The position numbers and the translations under genes are program-made. 46,813 bases of DNA from Cytauxzoon felis. Lineage: Eukaryota; Apicomplexa; Aconoidasida; Piroplasmida; Theileriidae. The notes beneath the pieces are model-generated. The model ran no database searches. It was not told the DNA's origin and was given only the letters and a program-made list of their open reading frames with translations. Location of the stretch: NCBI GenBank assembly GCA_020283715.1, contig JAIQCW010000136.1, positions 1 through 46,813 on the forward strand, read 5' to 3'. Below, in pieces: positions 24,303 through 36,422 of the stretch (position 1 is its first letter; each line of letters starts with the position of its first letter).

Positions 24303-26235
24303 AGTAATAAACTTATATATTCATCATTATATGACCATCTTGATAATATATTTAATAAATACAATTTCTTCTTTAAATTCAAGCCCTACAATTTGAAAAT
24401 AAAACCCAACATTAAATAAAATTCCCCACTAAAACCCTATCATACCTTTATAATATCAAAATTGGTGTATTTTTCTTTAATGTATTTGAATAGTTGATCG
24501 TTTACTGAATTAAACCTCGATAGAGAATCAATAAATCTATTTTATAATTAATGATTATTAATAATTCAACATACTTTAAATCATTACGCACATCAATCGT
24601 CAATAATACCCTTGTAGATAATAAATTATAGAAATCCTCATCAATCATATTCAAAGCCACACAATTCATTATAATATGGGGTAATTCTACACCATAATTA
24701 TGTAAATTACCCAACAAATTTGTTTTTAGTGGTGGTATAATCTAAAGTTGTTATAATTACATTAGAATAAATATACTTTATCATGTGTAATATTAAGTAA
24801 TTTACATATAGTTAATAATTCATATACACGTTTAGGAGATGGATTTTCAAATAAATCAGGTCTATAATAAAGAATATATACAATATTCAGTTAAAATACC
24901 TCATAATCATTGACGATAATATAAATTCATCAGAATAATTCAAATTAACAAAAGAATTTAATGCCTATATGGGGTATGTGGGGAATTTTATTATTTAAAA
25001 AATTTACCCTCATAATTTGTAGAGGGTAGAATTTATTAATATTATCATGTAATTTAGTACTTGCATGTCTAATTACACTATAATCATTACATTTATTCAA
25101 TGCCTACTTTCATTAATAAATGGGGTTTTTTATTTTATAAAATATACCAATTGTTCTATAAATTTAATTATACCTTCATTACTAATCTTACTATCCATTT
25201 TATTGGATATTGAATTTAACAATAAATTAAACCTAATCATTATAACCAACGGAATTAAAATTATCAACACCAGTAAAGTATACATTTATAGAACCCAATG
25301 ACCAATAAGCCATCATCATTTGAAAATTCATGCATAAATTAACATCAACAAAAAAATCCCCAACAAATAAAACACTATAATTATAATAAATGGGGTTTAT
25401 TAAGTAAAATTACCTCTTTAAATTATTCAAACTACAATGTAAATTAGCATGTTGAGTAACATTAACAAATAACATCTCAAATAAACTTCTCAATAAATCC
25501 TCCTTATTTACAAACTATATTTAACATTAATATATATACTCAGTAAAGACTCATACATCACACTCACGTTCCACCTGAGGTCTTTCCTGCCGTCAGCTCT
25601 TCTATTTACTTCCCCCTCCGCTTCCCTGAAATCAGCTGCGGGTTCCACTTGAGGTCCAGTACTACTCTTCATTCCATCTCTACCTTCGCCACGATCTCCG
25701 GGAGTGGCATTACCCTTTAGGGATAGATAATTGGGAGAGCTGACGGCAGGACGACCTAGGTGGAAGCTGTCTAAAGACAAGGAATGATTGTAACCACAGG
25801 TAGAATTCACGTACTCACAGTTCACTGGGAACAAACCTCTTTATATGATTGTAATTTTCCGAAAGCGGACGCAGTTAGTGTTTTTGGTAATCCGACTTGT
25901 GAGTAGTCACCACCGTAGATATCTTCCACTAACAAATTGCAACTTCTATTATTACCTGTAGTTGATAGGCCTAACAGTTCAAATAAATTCAAATTATCAG
26001 CGTTTAGATTATATTTTTTCAGGTACAACTTGTAAAGCATTAAAAGAAATTTAAATCCAATGGTTGTATTTCCGAGATATTTAACATCGTTTGATTTCAT
26101 TTGACCATCGCCATCATTTAAATCTTTTAAAACATAAAATTTAAACTCATCACCAAATAATACAGCAACTGCGGGTCCATTTAACTTTGAATTGTGGAGT
26201 TTACCATCTAGTACAGTATGGACTAAATTATTCAT
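24303..26235 (-). CDS. RAP/OPR-like protein, 5' part of a split gene (many small exons)
   Basis: ATG at 26235. Exon 1 (26235-25837) is joined in phase 0 across an element-bearing intron to an exon from 25514 (FVNKEDLLRSLFEMLFVN...). Short exons follow, separated by tiny introns. Their coding pieces read LNKCNDYSVIRHASTKLHDN, NSFVNLNYSDEFILSSMIMR, PSPKRVYELLTICKLLN, LLGNLHNYGVELPHIIMNC, LSRFNSVNDQLFKYIKEKY and (24385-24303) KKLYLLNILSRWSYNDEY. These are ~35-residue helical repeats of the kind seen in apicomplexan RAP/octotricopeptide proteins, which bind organellar RNA. Several exon edges are approximate. The last piece can be spliced in phase to the exon at 21090, but two Tpr-related genes on the same strand lie between. 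Exon 1 might belong to a separate gene. Confidence 0.5.
25560..25812. repeat. Modular element copy 13 (RAP-like gene intron 1)
   Basis: CCACCTGAGGTC, CTGCCGTCAGCTCTTC, CTTCCCTGAAATCAGCTGCGG, end motif, CGATCTCCGGGAGTGG, ACCCTTTAGGGATAG, GAGCTGACGGCAGGACG and a degenerate GTAACCACAGGTAG end. The CTGCCGTCAGCTC / GAGCTGACGGCAG pair gives this copy its inverted arms. Confidence 0.88.
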
Positions 26236-27257
26236 ACTAATTACAAACAACAATTTATATAACGACTTTTTATGATTGAAAATCGAAAATACGCCGTATA
26301 AAAATACCTATCCGTGTAGCCTAAATTCCCGAACCTAATTCCGATATTCAGACAACTAATGGAGGATATGTGTCGAAGGTACTAACACATACCTTCTTTA
26401 ACAATTTATTAAATTATGGTGTAAAAATCTAAAGATAAATAGATATAATTTATTGAAATATCTAAATAATGTAAATAACTTCTTATTTACATTATAAAAT
26501 CCGTCTATATCATTGGCGGATCATATGAGTGTATACAAAATAGAGTTATGACCGTTAAGCGCTTAAAAATTTAAATAAATGGATATTATATCATCCATAG
26601 ACGGTGCTATGGAAAATATTTAGTGACGTATCGGAAATTAATAGTGATGATAAATTATAGTGACAGTGACATAGCAGAAATTAACCAACAACTATAGGCA
26701 AACGCTAATAGAAGGTATAATATATAAATATATCATCATTAGCCTCTTGCAAACATACGTCCCCCTCAAATCCCCTTAATGTCCTTTGCACTACTAGTCA
26801 CAAAAATTTCAAATCTATCTACATTACATAATTCTATATCAATTTGAATGCAATATACATTAAAATAAGATTTAATAGAGATATAAAGAACGGAATAATA
26901 TAAAATAAATGTGAAATCGAGATGAAATTATAAAATAGTTCAAGAATACGACAATAAGGAATTGAATAAAAAATAAGAGATTATCATATAATTTAAAAGA
27001 ATTGACATACTTTAGAGTGTATAATAATAAATTAAATGTTATCAATAGTGACTCGTTATAATATCTCTAGCACGACAATTGTTTGTATGATTATGTCATG
27101 TAGAGATAATATGGGTGAGGGTAGAAATTTTTTATGAAATTGGCTAAAATTGACTTTTTTAAAGAATAAGACAAGTTAATTAATTATTATTAAAGTAATA
27201 AATTGGTTTTTTTTATCGGCAAAAAATTTCTTTTGAAAAAATCGAACCTTATATGCC
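26236..27257. promoter_or_regulatory. Divergent intergenic region (RAP-like gene on -, ApiAP2 on +)
   Basis: About 1 kb of AT-rich sequence with no credible ORF, RNA gene or element copy. It separates two divergent genes, so it should contain both promoters. No motif stands out. Confidence 0.4.
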
Positions 27258-28030
27258 ATGCCAAAGAGTGAATGCAGTAATATTTCTACCACAGAGCCAT
27301 CAAAGAAGAATCGTAAGGTTAATAAATGGACATTAGAAGAGAAGAAATTATTATATAAGAAGTCATTAACATTACCTAAAGTGGTTGGTGTTAGTTATGA
27401 TAGAATCCAAGCTATATGGATAGCACATTGGAGATTTGCCGGTAAGACATATCATAGATATTTTAATACATGTGTATATGGATTTGAACAAGCATATCAT
27501 AAGGCTATAGAATGTCGTTTAAAAAATATTAATAAAACAAGTAAAAATAGCTTTATTTCTACCCAAGATAGTAAAAGTAATACATCAAGTCTTGATAAAT
27601 CTATTGGTTTAAATACTGATTCTGATTCTAATAATGAGGTAAATTTTATTTTCCCCCTTTCTAATAAATTTATAATATTCCCCATTTATTATAGGAAAAT
27701 TTATTAATTAAATTATATAAAATACCAATTTATTATATATTACTGGATCTTAAAGAATTATCATCAAAGGCTATTAATTATACAGCCGTTGATACATATT
27801 CAAAATTATGTAAAGTTATTGATGATCACATTAATAATGTATGTCAATCATCATCCATATCTGATATACAACATTATCTCGATCTATTCCAACACTTACT
27901 AGATCTACAAACATTACCAAATACACTACCCATACATGAACAAGCGGCATACCTTTTTACCATATTCAATATGCCAATCATACATGGTGATGTACATCAT
28001 AGGTTACATCATCAAATTTATTCATATTGA
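27258..28030 (+). CDS. ApiAP2 transcription factor with probable ACDC C-terminal domain
   Basis: Exons 27258-27638 and 27695-28030 (56-nt intron, phase 0) give 238 residues. Residues ~36-88 form one AP2 domain: VVGVSYDRIQAIWIAHWRF, GKTYHRYFNTCVYGFEQAYH, KAIECRLK, matching the GVxxD-x-W-x-A-x-W, three-strand plus helix plan. A Ser/Asn linker follows, and then a helical C-terminal ~110 residues (LLDLKELSSKAINYTAVDTY, HYLDLFQHLLDLQTL) in the position and style of the AP2-coincident ACDC domain. ApiAP2 proteins are the main DNA-binding transcription regulators of apicomplexans. The 5' region is lysine-rich. The target motif cannot be told from sequence. The ATG at 27258 is the second of two overlapping ATGs; the first is out of frame. 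Confidence 0.85.
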
Positions 28031-29139
28031 TATAAATATAATTAAAATAAAATAATAAAGGAATTATATTAATGAACTAATATATACCAATTGAAGACTA
28101 ATACTACACAATTCTCAATAGGCGTTCCACCTGAGGTTACAACGTTATTTTCACTCAGGGTCCAATCCAACTCTCTTCATCCTGCCGTCAGCTCTTCTAT
28201 TTATTTCCCCCTCCGCTTCCCTGAGATCAGCTACGGGTGGTCCACTTGAGGTTATAAATCTAATCTCGTCGAGATACGTCTAAAGTGACGAATTTCATGT
28301 TTGTGAGGATGACTCAATGAATTTAAAATGGAATGAAGTGGAAATAAGTAAATTCAATAAATCATCAGATTCCTTTAGAATGAAGTATAGACATTAGAAT
28401 TCTATCCAATATTCATTCCACAATCTTCATGAGTTTCCCCAGAAATTCAGGATTTCCTTCAAATTTTGGAGGTAAAAATGAAGTAGTGAAATTAGTGGTT
28501 GGACCTCAAGTGGAGACCTCAAGTGTAACCTGTAAGCGATCTACGGGAGCTGGAAGGGGAGATAACTAAGGAAGGCCACCACGGCGAGTGGAAATACCTC
28601 AGGTGGAAGCTGTCTGCAAGACGAAGAGAGGTGGATGTAACCTTGTGTTGAGGGGATGGTATTTCATTTATTATATTCCTTCATGTATTTATATGAATTC
28701 ATATCTTTGCAGTAATAGCATTGGACAATTACAAAATTGAATGATGTGATGATATTAATTGGTATAAAATTATCAACGATGGACTACCATCCATCATTTT
28801 TATTATTAACTATTATTCTCCATCATTGTATATTATTGGAGGATTTGATTTAATCTTCTATTAGTTTTATAATACATGATGCATAGTGAGTCTAATATAT
28901 AGTGAGGGGTGCTAGTATGACTCTTCGTATGTAATAGTGTCATTGGATTCTGTGTGATAGATGATAAATTCATAAATTAGAATTAAATTGTGTTTTTATT
29001 TTATAATTATTAAAATTATAAATAAACTTATATCATTGTAGAATTGATTAAAATTGTAGTAATAAACATCTTTGTTCTACAGATGTATATACATTGACGA
29101 CAATCTTGTAGTAATTATATATATATTAAAAAATTAATA
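28031..29139. other. Intergenic region holding element copy 14 in two parts and a second repeat
   Basis: No gene seen. Element blocks lie at about 28125-28260 (CCACCTGAGGTTACA, CTGCCGTCAGCTC, CTTCCCTGAGATCAGCTACGG, CCACTTGAGGTT) and 28495-28640 (two end motifs, GCGATCTACGGGAGC, GGCCACCACGGCGAGTGG, cctcaggtgg, GCTGTCTGCAAGACG). The ~235 bp between them include 28404-28495, which nearly repeats bases 1-105. The rest, 28640-29139, is AT-rich and must include the GRP94 promoter. Confidence 0.75.
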
Positions 29140-31860
29140 ATGGCCAATCATATACGTTCAATAATCCTCATTTTTATAATTTCAAATTTAAATGTCTATG
29201 CTGATGAATCTAAACTTCAGACAAAGGAAGTTAAAGTAGGTGAGGATGGTGTATTCAACGTACAGGATTTATTGAATGAAGGAAGTAATGGTGATGATAC
29301 TGGAGATGAAACCGATGGTGAATCTTCAAATAAAGTTAAAGTTAATGAAGAGGATTTATTAAATGCTGAAGAAGATCCTATATTATTATCTGATTCTGAT
29401 TTACAACATGGAGAATCACATCAATATCAAGCAGAAGTATCAAGACTATTAGATATCATTGTCAATTCATTATATACAACAAAAGAAGTATTCTTAAGGG
29501 AATTAGTATCAAATTCAGCAGATGCTTTAGAAAAATATAAAATTTTAGGATTTAAAAATAAATATACTGATGTTAATGATGAATTATTCATCAAAATTCG
29601 TGTATATCCAAAGAAAAAAATGTTAACTATACATGATAATGGTATAGGTATGACTAGAAAAGATCTCATGAATAATCTCGGTACAATCGCTAAATCTGGT
29701 ACAGCTAATTTCCTAGATCTTCTAGCCAAAGGCGGTGATTCGAATAATCTTATTGGACAATTCGGTGTAGGATTCTATTCCGCATTCCTTGTAGCAGATT
29801 CTGTAGTAGTACAATCCAAATATCCAGGAGAAAAACAACATGTTTGGAAATCATCAGCAGATAACAACTATCAAGTCTATGAAGATCCAAAAGGTAATAC
29901 ACTCGGTGAACATGGTACTCTCATTACACTCTTCCTCAAAGAAGACTCAACCGATTATCTCAAAAATAATAAACTCGAATCACTCGTTAGGAAATACTCA
30001 CAATTCGTACGATTCCCCATTTACCTCTATAAACTCGAAAATGATCAAGTATGTTTACACGAAGATACCAGATTGAACTTGAAACTGATGGAGTGTAATA
30101 GGCACTCCACCTGAGGTTACATCACTATACTTCCACCTCATCTTCCACTCGCCTCCACCTGAGGTCCAATCAACCTCTACCATCCTGCCGTCAGTTCTTC
30201 CAATTACCTATCTCTAAAGAGTAGAGCCACTCCCGGAGATCGTGGCGAATGTAGTGACTGGACCTCAAGTGGAACCCGGAGCTGATCTACGGGAAGCGAA
30301 GGGGGAAGTAAATGGAAGAGCTGACGGCAGGACGACCTCGGGTGGAAAAGATATTAGTATTGGATATCGATCCTAATGACGATAATTCGAGTTTATTTTT
30401 TCTTTCATTTAACTTTATTCATTTTTCTTTAGATGGTATGGAAGCATATGAATGAAGTTCCACAGATATGGACTAGGGACAAGTCTACTATAACGGAGGA
30501 GGAGTATGATTCATTTTACAAGGCATTGAGTGGTGATAATGATAAGCCATTAGCTCATGTACATTTTTCTGCGGAGGGTGATGTAGAATTTAAGGCATTG
30601 TTATATATTCCATCTCGCCCACCAAATATGTACTTTGATAGTACTCAAAAGGGGCATAATGTCAAATTATATAGTAGGCGTGTATTGGTATCGGATTCAT
30701 TACCGGATTTGGTACCGAAATATTTATTTTCTTTACATGGTGTTGTAGATTCAGATTCATTTCCATTGAATGTTTCTAGAGAAAATCTTCAAGAGTCTAA
30801 GATGATGAAAATAATTACAAAGAAAATTACACGTACTATATTGGATACATTACATGATTTAATGACAAAGAGTAAAGAGAATCCAGAGGATAAAACATTT
30901 GACAAATTTTATCAGGCATTCAAAGGTTCATTAAAGATTGGTTGTTATGATGATGCAACTAATAGGAGTAGAATAGCGAAATTATTGAGATTTAAAACTA
31001 GTAGACATAAGGATAGTGAAATTACTCTTGATGAATATGTAGGTGAGATGAAAGATGATCAAAAAGTAATTTACTATGCTAGTGGTGATTCTTATAAAGA
31101 AATCCATTCATCACCATATCTTCAAGGGTTCCTAAAGAGAGATTTGGATGTATTATATCTTACAGATAATATGGATGAGTCTTGTATATCACAATTGGGT
31201 GATTATCAAGGCAAGACATTTAAATCTATACAAAAGGGTGAAGTTACTTTTGATTTAACTGAAGAAGAATTGAAATTAGAGAAGGAAAAATTGAAGAAAT
31301 ATGAACCATTCACTAAAGTTTTAAAGAAACATGTTAATGATGTTATGGATGTTAAAATTTCTAGACGACTTGTTACTGATCCTTGTATTGTTGTATCATC
31401 TGATTGGGGTTTATCTGCACAAATGGAGAGGCTTATAAAATCATATGTAGTTAATAAACAAGAGGATGAATTTAATTTCATGACAGGTATGAAGATGAGA
31501 ATATTGGAGATTAATCCTGATCATCCTATTATGATAAACTTATTAAAGCGTTGTATTGAAGATCCAGAAGATGAAAATTTGAAAGGATCTATGACACTAC
31601 TTTATAATACTGCCAAATTAGCAAGTGGTTTCACTGTTGAAGATACTAGTGATATAGTACGATCGACTTATCTACACATTAAGGGTGTTTTGGCTGTAGA
31701 TGATGATCTTACACTTGATCAAGTAGAAGTACCTCAAGAAAGTTCTAATGATGAATCAAAAGCATCAGATGATGATGGTATGGCAGATGAAGATGTAAAT
31801 AGCTCAGATGATGAAGAAGGAGAAGACGTATCATCAGAACATCGTGATGATGAACTTTAA
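29140..31860 (+). CDS. GRP94: Endoplasmic-reticulum Hsp90 (GRP94/endoplasmin)
   Basis: Exons 29140-30048 and 30433-31860 (phase 0) give 778 residues. A signal peptide-like start (SIILIFIISNLNVYADES) and a C-terminal DDEL tetrapeptide mark ER import and retention. The ATPase domain shows LRELVSNSADALEKYK, DNGIGMTRKDLMNNLGTIAK and IGQFGVGFYSAFLVAD. The middle domain shows FYKALSGDNDKPLAHVHF and FPLNVSRENLQESKMMKII, with the catalytic-loop Arg. GRP94 folds secreted and membrane proteins. The long acidic linker usual between N and middle domains is almost absent (IYLYKLENDQ joined to MVWKHMNEVPQIW), exactly where the single 384-nt intron containing a modular element lies. The tail before DDEL is strongly acidic. 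Confidence 0.95.
30095..30350. repeat. Modular element copy 15 (GRP94 intron)
   Basis: CCACCTGAGGTTACA, a second CCACCTGAGGTCC, CTGCCGTCAGTTCTTC, inverted core (ATTACCTATCTCTAAAGAG, GCCACTCCCGGAGATCG), end motif, AGCTGATCTACGGGAAGCG, GAGCTGACGGCAGGACG and cctcgggtgg. The intron begins GTATGTTTACACGAAG, as in the CDC48 element introns. Confidence 0.9.
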
Positions 31861-32132
31861 TTTAATCTACAATGAAATTATATTTATATCTATTTAGCCA
31901 TGGAATCTTGTAGGATCTTGTTGGCTCTTCTATATATATCCATATAACCTCATTTGACAATGAAATTCCTGCGCGTCATTTTCCACTATAGATTGAGGTA
32001 TAGTACCTGACTTTTCATTTTACATTAAACGCGCCATTTCACTTTTTGCGCGTCATTATACATAAATAACTCTACTTACTTCATCGCGCGCCATTTAATC
32101 CTCCTAGTATCATAGCTCTAGTCAGGTCATCA
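31861..32132 (+). promoter_or_regulatory. TRAPPC8 promoter region with repeated GCGCGTCATT / GCGCCATTT motifs
   Basis: The 272-bp gap between two same-strand genes contains GCGCGTCATT at 31971 and 32048 and GCGCCATTT at 32031 and within 32085-32095. These four CpG-rich words are all on the + strand, in an otherwise AT-rich sequence and within 165 bp of the start codon. They look like binding sites for a sequence-specific factor, plausibly an ApiAP2, but no factor can be assigned. Confidence 0.5.
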
Positions 32133-35100
32133 ATGCCATCTGGTATATATGAGGATCATGTCTATTTGAGGGAGCTGTTGAGGAAATATTCTACTCCAGT
32201 TATATTTTATAAAGTTTACCCAAGTGTAGAAGACTTTACAGGATCACTTCAGCTAGAGTCATACGGTGGAGATGTTCTGTTTAAGGATTACAGCGAGCTT
32301 GAGTATAAATATGAGAGTATAGGTGATGAATTGTTCAAAATTTTGACAAAATATGAATCAGATGAAGATTTAAATTTAAATATCAAGTTAACAAAATGGT
32401 TTTATCATTGGTCTATAGAATTATCTTATCTAGTCAAATTGGATATCTTCAAGCGCTACAGTATACCCTTAGACATACATGGTATACTTATATTCATAAA
32501 CGCGCACGATGATTTTCAACTGTTAACTGAGTTTAAAGACAAACGAATCATTCTCGTTATAATTTCTGATGAACAAGATAATTCGCACATACCAGAAAAG
32601 CTCTCAACAATCTTTACTGAACTTCCAAAATACATTATACTCTATGCACGGGATGGAAAAGAAGGAGATGAAGATAAGGTATATGGCCACGAGGATAATG
32701 TCACTCCGTCATCGTCTTCACCTCTACCTCCCTCTATGACTACAATCTCGGTGTCATCATCGGTTTCTGGATGGCTTAGACGAATAGTTTCCTTTGTGAG
32801 GGAGGTGATTGCTTCTTCCTCGAAATCATCGCAAAATTTTAAAAAATATGGGGATAAATCAGCATACAAGGGTTTAAAGAACGATGTTGAGATGATAAAT
32901 AGTGTAGCTCTGCTAATGTATGAGGAGCTGATATTGGGTGCGAGTACAACTATACAGATAATGAGTCGCATGTCAGTGGACCATGAAATACAAGCATTGG
33001 CATGTGGATACCATGGGTTGTTGAAGTTGAATGACGATAGCGTAGATTTGGATGACGTTATAATGTATTTTGACAATGCTTCATCATTATATTTAAAGTA
33101 TGATATGATATGGGATTGTATTTTCTACTCTTTAATAAGTTGTATTTTAAATAGGACTGATGGTATCCAAAAATTCGGTACACGATGTTCATTAATCCCC
33201 ATAAAAGATAAATTTGATAATTGTAGGGCGGCCCTATGTATAGAATTATGCGCCCTACATTGTGATCTAACTAGGAAGAAAATGTTCCAATTAGTAATGG
33301 CTGGTCATTTATATAACCAGTCTGGTTTATTAAAATTATCAAAGAGGTGTTATTTATTATCATTACCGATTTATATAAACAGCCAATGGTATATACCATT
33401 AGAACATTTATATGGTATATTAAGTAGATTTGATCCATATTATTCTATATATGCATTAAATATACTATGTAACACCACAGAATTTAATTTCATCAATGAT
33501 AATACCCCACATTGTGTAACAGATGATTATAATTTGGCATCTGAGCATGAAATATCATATTTGAAACGTTTAATGAAATTATCATTTATGGAAGATATAA
33601 AAGATGAATTTAAAATACATGGTATTACATGTAAATATAATAATTACCCATCATTATTTATTAAATTATATGATTTACCCCATATTTCAAATGATATTTT
33701 AACCCCATTTCCAGTTAGGATACCATTGATATATCTGAAGAATAAGGAGGGTGTACCGGGTAAGAATTGTTATTTGACATCATTGGATAATATAGATAGA
33801 TATGGTATAGATATATTTAAAAATGATAATATATATGATGACTATAAATTAAAAGAGGAATCTATATATAATTTATTATGTAATGATGATAAATTTGTAA
33901 AATGTAGGGTTTTTTATGATTCTATAATAAAAAATATTAAAAGGCGTGATGTTACCCCATCATTAATAAGAAGTTTTAATATTAATACGTTTTTAATATT
34001 ACAATTAGATTTAATTAATCCATTACATATCCCCATACATTGTGATGATTATTATTTATTAATTAAAGATGTTGAAAATGATGAATTATTTTGGATACAA
34101 TGTGATATATTAGATTACCCTACATGTAATATTATTGATCATTTATATCTTGTAGAATTACAACGACGTATTATTTTTATTAAATTCAAATTAAAAAAAG
34201 TCGGGTAAATTTATTATTAATGGTATTAGATGGAAATTATTTAATTGTGTATACTTTTGGACCCCATTATATTTATCAGGCGATTACACAACACCTGGAT
34301 ATACTATATGTAACAAGGATGGTCAATTATTAGATGAATTCATTAACAATCGAAGAGCCAATAATGGACTGACGTTTATTATTACCGATCGTGAACCAAA
34401 GATTAAATTCAAATTCATTGATGGAGGTGGAGGAACAGACACCAAAGGTTCTTCAACTAGGCATAGTGGGTTTGCACCTGATTATACAACCTTATCTTAC
34501 ACTTCACCTGAGGTCAATCCAACTCTGTTCGTCCTGCCGTCAGCTCTTCCAATTACCTATCCCTGAAGGGTAATGCCACTCCCGGAGATCGTGGTGAGGG
34601 TAGTGATGGATCATCCATCATGGGAATGATGGAAGATGGTGCTAAGGATGTATTGGATTGGACCTCGAGTGGAATACCCGAGAGCGATCCACGGGAGCTT
34701 GAGGGGGAAGTAAATAGAGAAGCTGACGGCAGGACCTCAAGTGGAGAAGCTCCATGCAATGGAAAAGATGGATCTCAGGTGGATACTGCCTGCAAGACAA
34801 AGGATGGTGGATCTCTACATGAAGGTAAGAATCCATCACTTCCATCATTTAGATTTTTTGTAAAGAGGGGAGAGTATTTGGAATATGATAAGATGGTGAT
34901 GAATCATGTATCATGGGATGATTTATTATATGATAGGGTAAATAAAGATGATGATTCTGATATATTGGATGTTGTAGATATAATATCTGGTGAGTATTTA
35001 TTTACTCAACTTTGTATAATAAATATTGGGCAATTTACATTGAATTCATTGTCATTAAGATTGAAATGTATAGGTAATTTCAAATATCCTTGTTATCCTA

Positions 35101-35987
35101 TGGGGTTTATTACATCATCAAATGGGGATATAAACCCTACATGGACAAATTATATTTATGATGATGGTAGTAAATATATTGAAAGAATATTTGATATATC
35201 ATTTAATTCAAATTCATTATTAAAACCCCATGATCAATTGAAAATTTATTTTTTTATGGTGCCACTATACGTACCAAATGGGGCAAATCTATTATTTATA
35301 GAGGGTAAAATAACAATAAATAATGATAATTATCAGGCATTTAAGAGATTTTATAATGTTAATAGTGGTATATCATCAAGTTGTACATTTGATTATAAAA
35401 AACCCGATAAAATTAAATGTCATTTATTTAATCATTCATCAAAGATTGTGAATTCCATCTCATATATTCATGACGGCATTAAAAATAAAATACCCAATCA
35501 CGAAATAATTACAACAACATCGGAAGAATTAGTCTTCTATATACCAGAAATTCATTTAAAGTCATTAGCATTTAAATGGGGTACAGAAGATTCATGGGGC
35601 ATAAGTATACCCACAATTGATATAGCAAGTGGGGTTCAATTGAAATTAATTATAGATTCAAAATTAAATTATATAATATGGAATGGTAATCCATATACCA
35701 TAGAAATATCATTCAAATTTATAAATATTTCAAAGTATAATCTACAATCATGCTATATCAAAGGCTTAAATAATAACAAAAATATCTGGTCATTTATCGG
35801 CACAACAAAATTTAAAATACCCAATATTAATTCAGGTGATGAATTTAGCACCACATTTAATACATTATTACCAATACCAGCAGTTTATACATTCAACAAT
35901 GAAAATATCGAAATAATCACACAAGAAAAAATACAAATCATACACGATACATCATTCACATTAACACTCGGTATCGAAGATAGTTAA
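32133..35987 (+). CDS. TRAPPC8: TRAPPC8/Trs85-like trafficking complex subunit, with an apparent frameshift and one element-bounded intron
   Basis: The first ORF (32133-34208) includes TRAPPC8-like features: a tetratricopeptide-like helical part with MFQLVMAGHLYNQSGLLKLS and KRCYLLSLPIYINSQWYIP, matching the family's MVLAGHRFSKAG stretch, followed by beta-rich segments. At an A7 run (34193-34199) the coding frame moves. The shifted frame stays open as SGKFIINGIRWKLFN up to 34512. Exon 2 (34779-35987) carries the C-terminal Ig-like part. The splice uses CCTGAG^GTC and CTCAG^GTGG, both phase 0 and both element ends. If the frameshift is a sequencing error, the protein is about 1195 residues. 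TRAPPC8 belongs to TRAPP III, which activates Rab1/Ypt1 in ER-Golgi and autophagy traffic. Identity by family resemblance. Confidence 0.7.
34505..34790. repeat. Modular element copy 16, coincident with the TRAPPC8 intron
   Basis: CACCTGAGGTC (34505), CTGCCGTCAGCTC, inverted core, CATCATGGGAATGATGG block, cctcgagtgg, GAGCGATCCACGGGAGC, GAAGCTGACGGCAGGACC, end motif, CTCAGGTGG (34774-34782) and CTGCCTGCAAGAC. The predicted intron is 34513-34778, so both splice sites are within the element's terminal motifs. Confidence 0.88.
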
Positions 35988-36422
35988 TATTCTCTCATTT
36001 AAATATTTATCACATACATTCTAATACAAACGACCTCTCTTCCACTCGCCGTGGAGGCTTCTCCACCTGAGGTCAGTCCTGCCGTCAGCTCTTCCAATTA
36101 CCTATCTCTAAAGAGTAGAGCCACTCCCGGAGATCGTGGTGAAGAATCCGAGACGATCAATGGGAGTCGAGGTGAGGTAAATAAGAAGGCCACCACGGCG
36201 AGTGGAACAGATGGAGATAGATCTCATATATTATACAAGACCTACGATTGACGAATTTAGTATAACTGACAAATATTATAAACACATTACAGAATTATAC
36301 GTGACGCTGTTTTTAGCAAGACTTTTATTTATGTTACATTTTGTTATCTTTTGATACTCTTTCAATTGTCATTTAAGAAATATCATCATTACTCTCTTCA
36401 ACTTTACTTCCATCACCTTATA
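35988..36422. repeat. Convergent intergenic gap with modular element copy 17 (about 36025-36215)
   Basis: TTCCACTCGCCGTGGAGGC, CCACCTGAGGTC, CTGCCGTCAGCTC, inverted core, GACGATCAATGGGAGTCGAGG and GGCCACCACGGCGAGTGGAA. The remaining bases to 36422 are AT-rich, with nothing recognisable. It lies just outside the left edge of the second Tpr-related block. Confidence 0.87.

Noticed and set aside
25065..25301. Plus-strand 78-residue ORF
   Set aside because: It lies antisense to the small exons of the RAP-like gene, which have consistent splice sites and repeat-like protein sequence.
36051..36251. Small + ORF (66 residues) with SSNYLSLKSRATPGDRG
   Set aside because: It lies wholly in element copy 17; a by-product of the repeat.
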